The notes beneath the pieces were generated by a model. It was not told the origin of the DNA and searched no databases. It saw only the letters and a program-made list of their open reading frames with translations. From positions 1,302,001-1,366,000 of the forward strand of contig NZ_CP015030.1 of NCBI RefSeq assembly GCF_011455695.1: DNA of 64,000 nt. Reading direction: 5' to 3'. This DNA comes from Mannheimia granulomatis (GTDB taxonomy: Bacteria; Pseudomonadota; Gammaproteobacteria; Enterobacterales; Pasteurellaceae). Numbering within the stretch: the stretch's first letter is position 1; each line of letters begins with the position of its first letter. Shown here in pieces: positions 51,295-59,655 of the stretch. A program made the translations under genes and the position numbers.

Positions 51295-52161
51295 ATGGAA
51301 TTGATCATCATCAGCGGGCGTTCCGGTTCCGGCAAATCGGTTGCATTAAGAGCACTAGAAGATGCAGGCTATTACTGCGTAGATAATATTCCTCTGCCAC
51401 TTATCCCAATCTTAACCGAATACCTTAGCAAAGAAAAACTCTCTGCGGTAATAAGCTTAGATATCCGTAATTTACCAGATACGCCAAAAGCGATTGATGA
51501 ATTACTTTTCCAGCTTATGCCATTAAATACCAAGTTGATCTTTTTAGATTGCGAACGCAATACGCTTATTCGCCGCTATAGCGATTCTCGCCGCATTCAT
51601 CCGCTTTCAACCCAAGATGATCTTTCGCTTGAAAGTGCTATCGACCTTGAGCAAAAACTGCTTGAGCCGCTGGAACAAAATGCCAATTATATTATTGATA
51701 CCAGCAATATTTCCTCACACGAACTGGCAGAAAATCTCCGTAATATTCTTCAAGGCTCAAGCGATAAAGAATTAAAGATTATTTTTGAATCATTCGGTTT
51801 TAAATACGGCTTGCCTGCTGATGCCGATTATGTATTTGACGTTCGATTTTTACCGAATCCTCATTGGAATCCGGAATTACGTCCGATGACGGGCTTAGAG
51901 CAACCTGTCATTGACTTTTTAGACCGCCAAACCGAGGTACATAATTTTATCTACCATACCCGAACCTATTTGGAAATGTGGCTACCGATGTTAGAACAAA
52001 ATAACCGCAGTTACCTAACAATCGCAATAGGCTGCACGGGTGGAAAACATCGTTCTGTGTATATTACAGAACAGTTAGCGAAATATTTCCAAGCGAAAGG
52101 GAAAAACGTGCAAATTCGCCATAAGAGTTTGGAAAAACACCATAAGAAATCCACAGTTTGA
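51295..52161 (+). CDS. rapZ: RNase adapter RapZ
   Basis: RapZ binds small RNAs GlmY/GlmZ in E. coli and directs RNase E to GlmZ, tuning glucosamine-6-phosphate synthase. The 288-residue protein starts [21 protein letters not shown] (Walker A), has [22 protein letters not shown] and [20 protein letters not shown]. It ends with the RNA-binding region: [16 protein letters not shown] and a basic tail [11 protein letters not shown]. Sequence and length are standard. Whether GlmY/GlmZ-type RNAs exist in this organism is not visible here. Confidence 0.95.
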   Translation: MELIIISGRSGSGKSVALRALEDAGYYCVDNIPLPLIPILTEYLSKEKLSAVISLDIRNLPDTPKAIDELLFQLMPLNTKLIFLDCERNTLIRRYSDSRRIHPLSTQDDLSLESAIDLEQKLLEPLEQNANYIIDTSNISSHELAENLRNILQGSSDKELKIIFESFGFKYGLPADADYVFDVRFLPNPHWNPELRPMTGLEQPVIDFLDRQTEVHNFIYHTRTYLEMWLPMLEQNNRSYLTIAIGCTGGKHRSVYITEQLAKYFQAKGKNVQIRHKSLEKHHKKSTV

Positions 52162-52168
52162 TGATTCT

Positions 52169-52216
52169 ACAAGCGGTTAAATTTCAGTAAAATTTTGCAA
52201 AAATTCAACCGCTTGT
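52169..52216. terminator. Inverted USS pair after rapZ
   Basis: ACAAGCGGTTAAATTT faces AAATTCAACCGCTTGT, a 16-base arm with one mismatch, around TCAGTAAAATTTTGCA-type loop sequence. It ends the lpt-ptsN-rapZ run. Confidence 0.75.
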
Positions 52217-52242
52217 TTCAACTAATTAACACACTATTGCCT

Positions 52243-53427
52243 ATGAAATCTACAGATATTGTTATTATTGGTGGAGGAATGGTCGGGCTAGCTCTCGCTG
52301 GGTTACTCAAAGACGCTCCTTGCAAAATTACAATCATCGAAAAAAATACGCCAACATTCGATGCCGATACGATATTCCACCGTGTCAGTGCTATTAACGC
52401 CAGTAGCCAAAAAATGCTGGAACAGATTGGCGCTTTTCAGCATATTCCGTCGGAACGCCTCTCCCCTTATTCGGAAATGTTTGTCTGGGAAAAGGACAGT
52501 TTTGCAAATATCCATTTTGATAATAATGATAGTGAAATTAAACAACTCGGATTCTCACAACTTGGCTTTATCTTAGAAAACCAAGTAATTCAACATTCAC
52601 TTTGGCAGCAAGTTTCTACTCAATCAAATGTTGACTATATTGTCGCTATGCCTAAAACCTTAGGTATTAGCGATAACGGGGCTTTTTTAACACTGGATAA
52701 CGGTGAAATGATTTCAGCCAAATTAGTGGTAGGGGCTGACGGAGCGAATTCTTGGGTACGTAACCAAACTCAAATTCCATTAACCAGCCGTGATTATCAA
52801 CATACTGCGTTAGTCTGTAATGTGAAAACTAGCGAAAAACACGGTCAAACTGCTCGTCAGATTTTTGCTGAGGATAGCATTCTCGCATTTTTACCATTAG
52901 CAGACGAAAATTTAAGCTCGATTGTATGGTCATTACCGCCAATAAAGGCAAATGAGCTAAAAAATTGTTGTGAACAGGAATTTAATAAGGCACTAACTAT
53001 CGCCTTTGATAACCGCTTAGGCTTGTGCGAATTGCAAAGTTTACGCGAAATTTACCCGCTTACCGCACGCTATGCCCGCGATTTCGCTCAATCAAGAGTG
53101 GCGTTAGTCGGCGATGCCGCCCATACTATCCATCCACTTGCCGGTCTTGGAGTAAATTTAGGCTTTGCCGATGCTGTAACACTTGCTAATGAAATCCAGA
53201 AACACTTAATAAATGGTGAAGATATTGGCGAATATCGTCATTTGCGCCAATTTGAACGAGAACGCAAAGCCGAAGCAGTAAAATTATTAGTTGCAATGGA
53301 AGGATTAAAACAACTTTTCCACGGTAATCATCCTATAAAAAAACTGTTTAGAGGATTAGGGCTAAATGCCACTGATCGGCTGCCATTTATAAAAAAACTG
53401 CTTATTCAACAAGCAATTCATCTTTAA
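52243..53427 (+). CDS. FAD-dependent ubiquinone-pathway hydroxylase (UbiH/UbiF/VisC family)
   Basis: A 394-residue flavoprotein monooxygenase of ubiquinone synthesis. It shows the N-terminal FAD motif DIVIIGGGMVGLALAGLL, the DG motif VVGADGANSWVRNQ near 160, and the second FAD motif RVALVGDAAHTIHPLAGLGVNLGFADA near 285, read as adjacent segments. The C-terminus (FHGNHPIKKLFRGLGLNATDRLP) resembles UbiF most, but I cannot separate UbiF, UbiH and UbiI with certainty by eye. The frame opens at 52195 within the terminator, so the ATG at 52243 is the start. Confidence 0.88.
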   Translation: MKSTDIVIIGGGMVGLALAGLLKDAPCKITIIEKNTPTFDADTIFHRVSAINASSQKMLEQIGAFQHIPSERLSPYSEMFVWEKDSFANIHFDNNDSEIKQLGFSQLGFILENQVIQHSLWQQVSTQSNVDYIVAMPKTLGISDNGAFLTLDNGEMISAKLVVGADGANSWVRNQTQIPLTSRDYQHTALVCNVKTSEKHGQTARQIFAEDSILAFLPLADENLSSIVWSLPPIKANELKNCCEQEFNKALTIAFDNRLGLCELQSLREIYPLTARYARDFAQSRVALVGDAAHTIHPLAGLGVNLGFADAVTLANEIQKHLINGEDIGEYRHLRQFERERKAEAVKLLVAMEGLKQLFHGNHPIKKLFRGLGLNATDRLPFIKKLLIQQAIHL

Positions 53428-53559
53428 AATGTAAATTTAATTGAGATAGCGTAAATATTCCCAATTTTGTGAACTAATAATAACATTATCTGTCTATTTG
53501 TTGGTACAATATCGTATCCCTACTCGGGTTTCTTTTTATTTTCATTTAAGGATTTTTTA

Positions 53560-54135
53560 ATGAACAAATTAACTAAAATCAGTGCAACTGCATTAGTTGC
53601 TTTATTCTTAGCGGCATGTGATAAACCAGCGCAAAAAGCACCTGCGGCAGAGCCTGCAAAAACAACTGAATCTGCACCAGTAGCTCAAGCTTCTGCAACA
53701 GAAGCAGCTAAACCAATGGTTGAAGCACCAACAGAAGCAGCTAAAGCAGATTACCAAAAGCTAGTTGACTGGAATGTCGCTCAAGAGAAAACAATGGCTA
53801 CAGCACAAGCTGAATTACAACAAAAATTAGCATCTCAAGATCCAAAACAGATTCAAGAAGGCTTAACAACATTCAAGCAAAAAGTATCTGAAGTTGTAAA
53901 AAGTTTAGAAAGTATCGAAGTTTCTGATGCTCAAATCAAAGCATTTAAAGAAAAAACAAAATCTGTCTTAACACTTTCAAGTGAAGTGCTATCTGAACAA
54001 GTTAAAGCAATGGGAACACCAAATGACCAAGCTTTAGTGGAAGCACTACAGAAAAAAACTCAAGCCTTAATTGAAGAAGGCAATGAGCTACAAAAACTCA
54101 ATGCTGAGTTACAACAACGATTTACAGCTAAATAA
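53560..54135 (+). CDS. Lipoprotein of unknown function, paralogue 1
   Basis: A 191-residue protein with a lipoprotein signal peptide and lipobox LAAC (MNKLTKISATALVALFLAAC). The +2 residue is Asp, which in E. coli would retain the protein in the inner membrane. An Ala/Pro/Glu/Thr-rich linker (20-65) precedes a helical domain beginning DYQKLVDWNVAQEKTMAT and continuing to the C-terminus, probably a helical bundle. The following gene encodes a clear paralogue. An AAGGATTTTTTA site precedes the ATG. No function can be assigned. Confidence 0.8.
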   Translation: MNKLTKISATALVALFLAACDKPAQKAPAAEPAKTTESAPVAQASATEAAKPMVEAPTEAAKADYQKLVDWNVAQEKTMATAQAELQQKLASQDPKQIQEGLTTFKQKVSEVVKSLESIEVSDAQIKAFKEKTKSVLTLSSEVLSEQVKAMGTPNDQALVEALQKKTQALIEEGNELQKLNAELQQRFTAK

Positions 54136-54153
54136 TTTAGCGTTCAAATTCAG

Positions 54154-54184
54154 AAGCTAGAGTGTTTTGCTCTAGCTTTTTTTC
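54154..54184 (+). terminator. Terminator between the two lipoprotein genes
   Basis: AAGCTAGAG (54154-54162) and CTCTAGCTT (54170-54178) with a seven-base loop are followed by TTTTTT, a classical intrinsic terminator. The second lipoprotein may therefore depend on read-through or its own promoter. Confidence 0.85.
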
Positions 54185-54204
54185 TGAATGACACAGGAAT
54201 CATT

Positions 54205-54762
54205 ATGAATACATTAACTAAAGTCGGTCTATCTGCATTATTGACGATTTTTTTAACCGCTTGTGAGAAACCTTCATCTCCCGAAGCACAAAAATCGGAA
54301 CAAACTCCAAGTCAAACACAAGAAAAAGTAGAAGAATCAAAAGATACCGGTGCACAAGACTATAAAGCATTACGTGAATGGCAAGATGCACAAGAAAAAG
54401 CGCTACGCGATACAATTAGCAGCGCCACAAATAAGCTCAATGAAAAACAAAAGAGCGATGCAGCATTAATGCAAGAAACTGTTAATCAGGCTTTATTATC
54501 TCAACTTGAAAATATCAAAGCCAGTGCTGAAAGCCTAAATATTCAAAATGCTGAAGTGAAAGCGCTTAAAGATAAAACATTAGAAGTGCTGACTCTAGGC
54601 ACTGAAATGATTGTTGAAGGTGCCAAAATGGAGAAAAATCCAACTCCAGAGGCTCATAAAGCCTTCGGTGAATTACAAACCAGACTTAACCAATTGGCTG
54701 AACAAGGGCAGCAATTAGAAAAAGCATTAAAAGCAAAATACGAGCCAGCTACACAGCAATAA
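54205..54762 (+). CDS. Lipoprotein of unknown function, paralogue 2
   Basis: A 185-residue lipoprotein with signal peptide and lipobox LTAC (TKVGLSALLTIFLTAC), followed by Glu at +2 and a Ser/Gln/Glu-rich linker. The helical domain parallels the upstream gene: DYKALREWQDAQEKAL against DYQKLVDWNVAQEKTM, and EVKALKDKTLEVLTLGTEM against QIKAFKEKTKSVLTLSSEV. A USS core, ACCGCTTGT, encodes the Thr-Ala-Cys of the lipobox itself. Tandem duplication is clear; the function is unknown. Confidence 0.8.
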   Translation: MNTLTKVGLSALLTIFLTACEKPSSPEAQKSEQTPSQTQEKVEESKDTGAQDYKALREWQDAQEKALRDTISSATNKLNEKQKSDAALMQETVNQALLSQLENIKASAESLNIQNAEVKALKDKTLEVLTLGTEMIVEGAKMEKNPTPEAHKAFGELQTRLNQLAEQGQQLEKALKAKYEPATQQ

Positions 54763-54763
54763 T

Positions 54764-54800
54764 AAAAAATGGTACATATTAAAAGTATGTACCATTTTTT
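54764..54800. terminator. Bidirectional terminator, lipoprotein 2 / asd
   Basis: Perfect arms AAAAAATGGTACATA (54764-54778) and TATGTACCATTTTTT (54786-54800) with a seven-base loop, ending in T-runs in both directions. Confidence 0.88.
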
Positions 54801-54818
54801 CATTTTCAGCAGTTTAAA

Positions 54819-55934
54819 CTATTGTGTTAATTGCACTAAAATACGACGAACAGGTTCTGCCGCACCCCATAGTAATTGATCCCCTACGGTAAATGCTGCT
54901 ACATATTCAGGCCCCATAGCTAGCTTACGTAAACGTCCAACCGGCACACTTAATGTACCTGTTACTTTAGCAGGTGTTAACTCACGTAATGTCGTTTCTT
55001 TATCGTTCGGAATCACTTTCACCCATTCGTTATGAGCTGCGATGATTTGCTCGATTTCTGCTAGTGGAATATCTTTTTTCAGTTTAATAGTAAATGCCTG
55101 GCTATGGCAACGTAATGCACCAATACGCACACATAAGCCATCAACAGGAATTGGGTTATCACTTAAACCTAAAATTTTGTTAGTTTCCGCATAACCTTTC
55201 CACTCTTCTTTGGTTTGCCCTGTTTCAGGTAATAATTTGTCGATCCAAGGGATTAGGCTACCACCTAAGGCTGCACCGAAGTTCTCTGTTGGGAAATCTT
55301 CAGCACGCATTTTAGCCGTTACTTTACGCTCAATATCTAAAATCGAAGAGGCCGGATTTGCTAATTCAGCTTGCACGGAGTCACGTAATTCACCCATTTG
55401 TGAAAGCAGTTCACGCATATTTTTTGCACCAGCTCCTGATGCTGCTTGGTAAGTTGCAACAGAGACCCATTCAACCAAATCTTTCTCAAATAATCCACCA
55501 ATAGCCATTAACATTAAGCTAACAGTACAGTTTCCACCAACGAATGTTTTAATGCCGTTTTTCAGACCTTCTGAAATAACATGCTGGTTTACAGGATCTA
55601 ATACGATAATAGCATCATCTTGCATACGAAGTGCAGAAGCTGCATCGATCCAATAACCATTCCAGCCAGTTGCTTTTAATTTTGGATAGACTTCGTTGGT
55701 GTAGTCACCACCTTGACAGGTAACGATAATGTCTAATTTTTTTAATTCTTCAATATCAAAGGCATTTTTCAATTCGCCTGCATCTTTACCAGCAAAAACA
55801 GGGGCTTTTTGTCCCGCTTGTGAAGTGGTGAAAAAAATCGGATTAATGTTAGCGAAGTTGTTTTCTTCAACCATACGGTCCATTAAAACTGAACCAACCA
55901 TACCACGCCAACCGATAAAACCTACGTTTTGCAT
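54819..55934 (-). CDS. asd: Aspartate-semialdehyde dehydrogenase
   Basis: Asd reduces aspartyl phosphate to aspartate semialdehyde, the branch point to lysine, diaminopimelate, threonine and methionine. The 371-residue protein begins with the standard [21 protein letters not shown]. The catalytic cysteine is in [15 protein letters not shown] near residue 135, followed by [13 protein letters not shown] and [17 protein letters not shown] with the conserved His. The frame extends to 55952, but GGAG about nine bases before the ATG at 55934 fixes the start. No lysine riboswitch was evident in the 181-base leader region. Confidence 0.97.
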   Translation of the reverse strand: MQNVGFIGWRGMVGSVLMDRMVEENNFANINPIFFTTSQAGQKAPVFAGKDAGELKNAFDIEELKKLDIIVTCQGGDYTNEVYPKLKATGWNGYWIDAASALRMQDDAIIVLDPVNQHVISEGLKNGIKTFVGGNCTVSLMLMAIGGLFEKDLVEWVSVATYQAASGAGAKNMRELLSQMGELRDSVQAELANPASSILDIERKVTAKMRAEDFPTENFGAALGGSLIPWIDKLLPETGQTKEEWKGYAETNKILGLSDNPIPVDGLCVRIGALRCHSQAFTIKLKKDIPLAEIEQIIAAHNEWVKVIPNDKETTLRELTPAKVTGTLSVPVGRLRKLAMGPEYVAAFTVGDQLLWGAAEPVRRILVQLTQ

Positions 55935-56115
55935 TGTGTTTGCTCCTACCAAGAGATAAAAAATTAATTGTTGTTAAGGTAGGAATAAATACAGGATTTC
56001 GAGTGAAAAATCAATGTTTTTTGTTAATTTGTAAAGTTTTGACAAAATTTGACCGCTATGGTTAAAATAATAAAATGCCTGTTAGGTAGAGAATTAACAC
56101 TAAAAGGACGGTTTT

Positions 56116-56664
56116 ATGAAAATGAAAGCAGCTTTATCTATTGTATTAAGTTCTTTGATACTAAGTTCAACCTCTGTATTTGCTACAGAGCAACCAGCAA
56201 AAATTGTTGTCAATATCCAGCAACTTGATGTAGAAAAAGGCAATAAAGATATTGGTACTATTGAAATTACCGAATCTGCATATGGGTTAGTTTTTACACC
56301 TAATCTAACGCATTTAACTGAAGGCTTACATGGTTTTCATATTCATGAAAATCCAAGTTGTGAAGCAAAGGAAAAAGAGGGAAAACTAATAGCAGGTCTA
56401 GCTGCTGGCGGTCATTGGAGTCCTAATAAAAAAGCAACTCACGGCTTACCATGGTCTGATGAGGCTCATTTAGGCGATCTTCCTGCATTAACCGTACTTC
56501 ATGATGGGTCAGCAACTAACCCGGTATTGGCTCCCCGCCTGAAAAAATTAGAAGAAGTTAAAGGTCGTTCTTTAATGATTCACGCCGGCGGAGATAATCA
56601 CTCAGATCATCCAGCACCTCTTGGTGGGGGTGGAGCACGTATGGCGTGTGGAGTAATTAAATAA
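56116..56664 (+). CDS. sodC: Periplasmic Cu/Zn superoxide dismutase
   Basis: SodC dismutates superoxide in the periplasm and protects pathogens from the host oxidative burst. The 182-residue precursor has a signal peptide ([20 protein letters not shown], cut after VFA). All metal ligands are visible: [35 protein letters not shown] and [13 protein letters not shown]. Two cysteines (NPSCEAK and RMACGV) can form the stabilising disulphide. It belongs to the bacterial, dimeric type. An AAAAGGACGG site precedes the ATG. Confidence 0.96.
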   Translation: MKMKAALSIVLSSLILSSTSVFATEQPAKIVVNIQQLDVEKGNKDIGTIEITESAYGLVFTPNLTHLTEGLHGFHIHENPSCEAKEKEGKLIAGLAAGGHWSPNKKATHGLPWSDEAHLGDLPALTVLHDGSATNPVLAPRLKKLEEVKGRSLMIHAGGDNHSDHPAPLGGGGARMACGVIK

Positions 56665-56683
56665 AATTTGATCTAAATTAGAG

Positions 56684-56722
56684 AAAGTGTTGGTTTTAGT
56701 ATTATATTTCCAACACTTTTTT
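56684..56722 (+). terminator. Terminator after sodC
   Basis: AAAGTGTTGG (56684-56693) pairs with CCAACACTTT (56710-56719) across a 16-base loop and runs into TTTTATTTTT. Confidence 0.75.
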
Positions 56723-56768
56723 ATTTTTAACGTTAAAATAAACCAACTTTATTTTTAAGGACTACATT

Positions 56769-57056
56769 ATGTCACATAAACCATCTCGTCGAGTAATTCC
56801 TGAGCAACTCTATTTTTGCCAATCTTCTCCTGTTTATATTCCTCTCTTTTTTGCAGATAAAACCAAAAAAGTGCAGGCAGTATGGGAGTTAGAAATGGAA
56901 AATGGTGAACGTAATTCGGGTGCAGTGAAACGCAACCGTATCCAGTTTACCAATTTACCAATTGGTCAGCACAAATTAACGTTGATTGTTGGAAAACCAC
57001 TATTAGGAAAAGGAACTAATATTTATCACTCAGTGTTAAATATTAGTGAGAAATAG
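56769..57056 (+). CDS. Small protein resembling an isolated MalQ N-terminal beta-sandwich domain
   Basis: A 95-residue protein with a clear TTAAGGA ribosome site, no signal peptide and no membrane segment. The middle and end, VWELEMENGERNSGAV followed by FTNLPIGQHKLTLIVG, recall the Ig-like domain ahead of the catalytic barrel of amylomaltase MalQ (a WxL, glycine, 'LPxGxHxLTL' pattern). No catalytic part follows; the gene ends at its own terminator. It may be a relic of malQ or a small conserved protein of the same fold. Family assignment is tentative. Confidence 0.45.
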   Translation: MSHKPSRRVIPEQLYFCQSSPVYIPLFFADKTKKVQAVWELEMENGERNSGAVKRNRIQFTNLPIGQHKLTLIVGKPLLGKGTNIYHSVLNISEK

Positions 57057-57068
57057 TATTTCAATCAT

Positions 57069-57095
57069 ATAAGGCAAGATGGCTTCTTGCCTTAT
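57069..57095. terminator. Bidirectional terminator before fdhE
   Basis: ATAAGGCAAGA (57069-57079) and TCTTGCCTTAT (57085-57095) form a perfect 11-base stem with a five-base loop followed by ATTTT, between convergent genes. Confidence 0.85.
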
Positions 57096-57112
57096 ATTTT
57101 AGATTGCTCTAC

Positions 57113-58030
57113 TTATTCCCCTTGAAATAGGAATGGGTTTAATGCACTTTTAGAAAAGCCCTTTTGCTCCATTTCTGAGTCTAGGAACAAGCTGGCTAAA
57201 TCATCAGCAACAGGTTCTACATTAACATCTTTATCTTGATATAAAACTTTTAAATAGGAGTGACAGTCTCCGCAGCTTTCTGATTTTACTGCGGCTTCAA
57301 CGTTATCTAAACTCCAATAATCTAGTTTACCTGATTCATCACAGTTTGTGCATTTTGAACGTACAACGTGCCACTCACTTTCACATAATGAACAGTGCAA
57401 GTAACGTAAGCCTTGAACCTCTCCAAAGTGAATAACGCTGGTAACAGGCGCTGAATCACACACTGGGCATAGGTGTTTATCTCCAACTTCTGCTCGGGTA
57501 TTACGAGGTAATTGTTGGGTTAATTGTACCCAGTAGAGTGAAAGTGCCGCCCAGACAAACACGGCTTTATCTGCACCGACAAGTTCATAGCGCTCATTCA
57601 ATAAATTATCAGCAAGTGATTCAATCTCGGAAGTAGAGGCTTTTTCAAACCATTCAAGTGTTGGATAAATAGCATCGTTAGCATAAGGCTTGAATTTTTC
57701 AACGAGCGCTAACAGCAAATCTCTCCACTCATCACTGCGCTGGAAGGTTTTACCATTTAGTGGTTTTTCCCCTTGAGTAAGCTCGACACAAGCGGTTATT
57801 TTTTCCGAATAATTTGCAATCGGTCTGCACTCTAACAATTCTAGCTGAATATCAACTAAATTAGCTGCAAATTCCATATATTCACCAAAAGGGTTTTCTT
57901 TGGCTAATTCTCTTAATCTTTTTGCTCGACGGTAATAAAGATTTTTAGGATTAGCAAATAATAATTCGGGTTGCTGAAATGAGCTGGCAGTTTGCTTGAT
58001 TTCATCTTGATGTAGTATTTTGATACTCAT
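57113..58030 (-). CDS. fdhE: Formate dehydrogenase accessory protein FdhE
   Basis: FdhE is a cytoplasmic factor needed to mature the respiratory formate dehydrogenases before Tat export. The 305-residue protein has four cysteine pairs forming rubredoxin-like metal sites: [26 protein letters not shown] and CGDCHSYL, all in the C-terminal half. The N-terminal helical part ([19 protein letters not shown]) also fits the family. It is the last gene of fdnG-fdnH-fdnI-fdhE. A USS lies in the coding sequence near 57788. Confidence 0.95.
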   Translation of the reverse strand: MSIKILHQDEIKQTASSFQQPELLFANPKNLYYRRAKRLRELAKENPFGEYMEFAANLVDIQLELLECRPIANYSEKITACVELTQGEKPLNGKTFQRSDEWRDLLLALVEKFKPYANDAIYPTLEWFEKASTSEIESLADNLLNERYELVGADKAVFVWAALSLYWVQLTQQLPRNTRAEVGDKHLCPVCDSAPVTSVIHFGEVQGLRYLHCSLCESEWHVVRSKCTNCDESGKLDYWSLDNVEAAVKSESCGDCHSYLKVLYQDKDVNVEPVADDLASLFLDSEMEQKGFSKSALNPFLFQGE

Positions 58031-58085
58031 AATGTTCTCTAAGTCGATAAAATAAAAGTGCGGTAATCATACCGCACTTGATACA

Positions 58086-58760
58086 TTATTTGCTGTTTTG
58101 TTCAGCGATTTCTTTTTCTAACTTCGGTAGTACTTCTTCACGGTACCATTTCGGATGGTGTTTTTTCGCCCAGCGAACGGTTACCCAACCTTCAACCATA
58201 CCACGAATTGAGCCTTTCACCCAGAATGCCATGTAGATATGCACCATAATGCCGGTAAATAACATAAATGCACTTGCAGAGTGAAGTAAAATAGCAATTC
58301 GAATTACCGGAATTGAGAAATTATGCGAGAAGTATTGTCTCCACATAATAATTCCAGTAGCCAGTAAAGTTACCATTGCTAAAATCAATGTCCAAAACAG
58401 CATTTTTTGTCCGAAGTTGTATTTACCGTTATCGGCAACAGCATGCTCGTTACCTTTTAGAACCTCAACAATGCCTTTTGCCCAGCGAATATCATTCTTT
58501 TCTGGAAGGTTATGTCGCCAGTAAATGCGAGCAAGGTTGATGAAAGCTAAAAACATCACAATACCTGTGAATGGATGCAAGAATCTCGCTAATGCAGGGG
58601 TGCCAAGAATCTCGGCAATCCACGCCATATCAGGGAAGAAAAATGCTAATCCTGATAAACCAGTCATAAAGAAACAGAGAACCAAAAGCCAGTGGCTTAA
58701 ACGTGCAGGACGTTTATGGCGTACGATTTTGGTATCGTTGCTAATAGTCACTTTGCTCAT
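58086..58760 (-). CDS. fdnI: Formate dehydrogenase cytochrome b556 (gamma) subunit
   Basis: Inner-membrane di-haem subunit that takes electrons from FdnH and reduces quinone. The 224-residue protein has four membrane helices and the family's histidine ligands in KRPARLSHWLLVLCFF, LHPFTGIVMF and ILLHSASAFMLFTGIMVHIYMAFW (split here for clarity into adjacent parts). The ending VRWAKKHHPKWYREEV is typical. Its ATG overlaps the fdnH stop by one base. Whether the complex is FDH-N or FDH-O cannot be decided here; fdnI and fdoI are interchangeable names. Confidence 0.94.
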   Translation of the reverse strand: MSKVTISNDTKIVRHKRPARLSHWLLVLCFFMTGLSGLAFFFPDMAWIAEILGTPALARFLHPFTGIVMFLAFINLARIYWRHNLPEKNDIRWAKGIVEVLKGNEHAVADNGKYNFGQKMLFWTLILAMVTLLATGIIMWRQYFSHNFSIPVIRIAILLHSASAFMLFTGIMVHIYMAFWVKGSIRGMVEGWVTVRWAKKHHPKWYREEVLPKLEKEIAEQNSK

Positions 58761-59653
58761 TATTTTGTCTCCTCGTGATGATCTTCTACATCTTCTTCAT
58801 TGTTTGGACCAATGCTGATGTAATGTGCAGCGGCACTTAATGCTAACCCCCCCATTGCAACCGCAGCTACTGGTTTGAGAACATCTTTCCAGAGCGTAAT
58901 AGTTGGGTCGATTTTCGGATCTTTTGGTAAACCGGAGTAAAGCTCAGGTTTATCTGCATGGTGTAATACATACATTACGTGCGTACCACCCACTCCCTCC
59001 GGATCGTATAATCCGGCGTTTTCATAGCCACGAGATTTTAGATCAGCAATACGCGTTTGCGCATAATGTTTCATCTCTTCTTTGCTACCGAAACGAATTG
59101 CACCGGTCGGACACGTTTTCACGCAAGCAGGTTCTTGACCAACAGTAACACGGTCAACACAAAGCGTACATTTATAAACACGGTTATCTTCCGGATTCAT
59201 ACGTGGAATGTTAAACGGACAGCCAGCGATACAATAACCGCAACCGATACATTTGTCGGATTGGAAATCAACAATACCGTTCGCATATTGAATAATTGCA
59301 CCCGGAGAAGGGCAAGCCTTTAAGCAGCCCGGCTCAGAGCAATGCATACAGCCATCTTTACGAATTAGCCATTCCAAGCGGTCATTTTCTTCAACTTCGT
59401 TGAATTTCATTACCGTCCATGCTTTTGCATTCAAATCCGCAGGGTTATCATATACGCCAACGCAAGCCGCATTGACATCAGAGCGGATATCATTCCATTC
59501 CGAGCAACCTACTTGACAAGCCTTGCAACCGATACAGGTTGTTACATCAATCAGTTTTGCCACTTCAACCTGATGCCCGCGGGCTTGAGGTGAAGGGGTT
59601 AAACCTGACGTTGCAGAGGCTTTAATAATGTTTTGTGATTGAATTACACCCAT
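58760..59653 (-). CDS. fdnH: Formate dehydrogenase iron-sulphur (beta) subunit
   Basis: Electron-transfer subunit with four [4Fe-4S] clusters, anchored at the periplasmic face. The 297-residue protein shows [48 protein letters not shown] and [21 protein letters not shown] (adjacent parts). A C-terminal membrane helix follows ([20 protein letters not shown]). Upstream sequence contains [11 protein letters not shown], the loop typical of FdnH. It starts two bases after the fdnG stop and overlaps fdnI by one base. Confidence 0.95.
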   Translation of the reverse strand: MGVIQSQNIIKASATSGLTPSPQARGHQVEVAKLIDVTTCIGCKACQVGCSEWNDIRSDVNAACVGVYDNPADLNAKAWTVMKFNEVEENDRLEWLIRKDGCMHCSEPGCLKACPSPGAIIQYANGIVDFQSDKCIGCGYCIAGCPFNIPRMNPEDNRVYKCTLCVDRVTVGQEPACVKTCPTGAIRFGSKEEMKHYAQTRIADLKSRGYENAGLYDPEGVGGTHVMYVLHHADKPELYSGLPKDPKIDPTITLWKDVLKPVAAVAMGGLALSAAAHYISIGPNNEEDVEDHHEETK

Positions 59654-59655
59654 TG

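Noticed and set aside
55935-56115. Lysine riboswitch upstream of asd
   Set aside because: The leader is short and AT-rich and I could not see the conserved lysine-aptamer helices.
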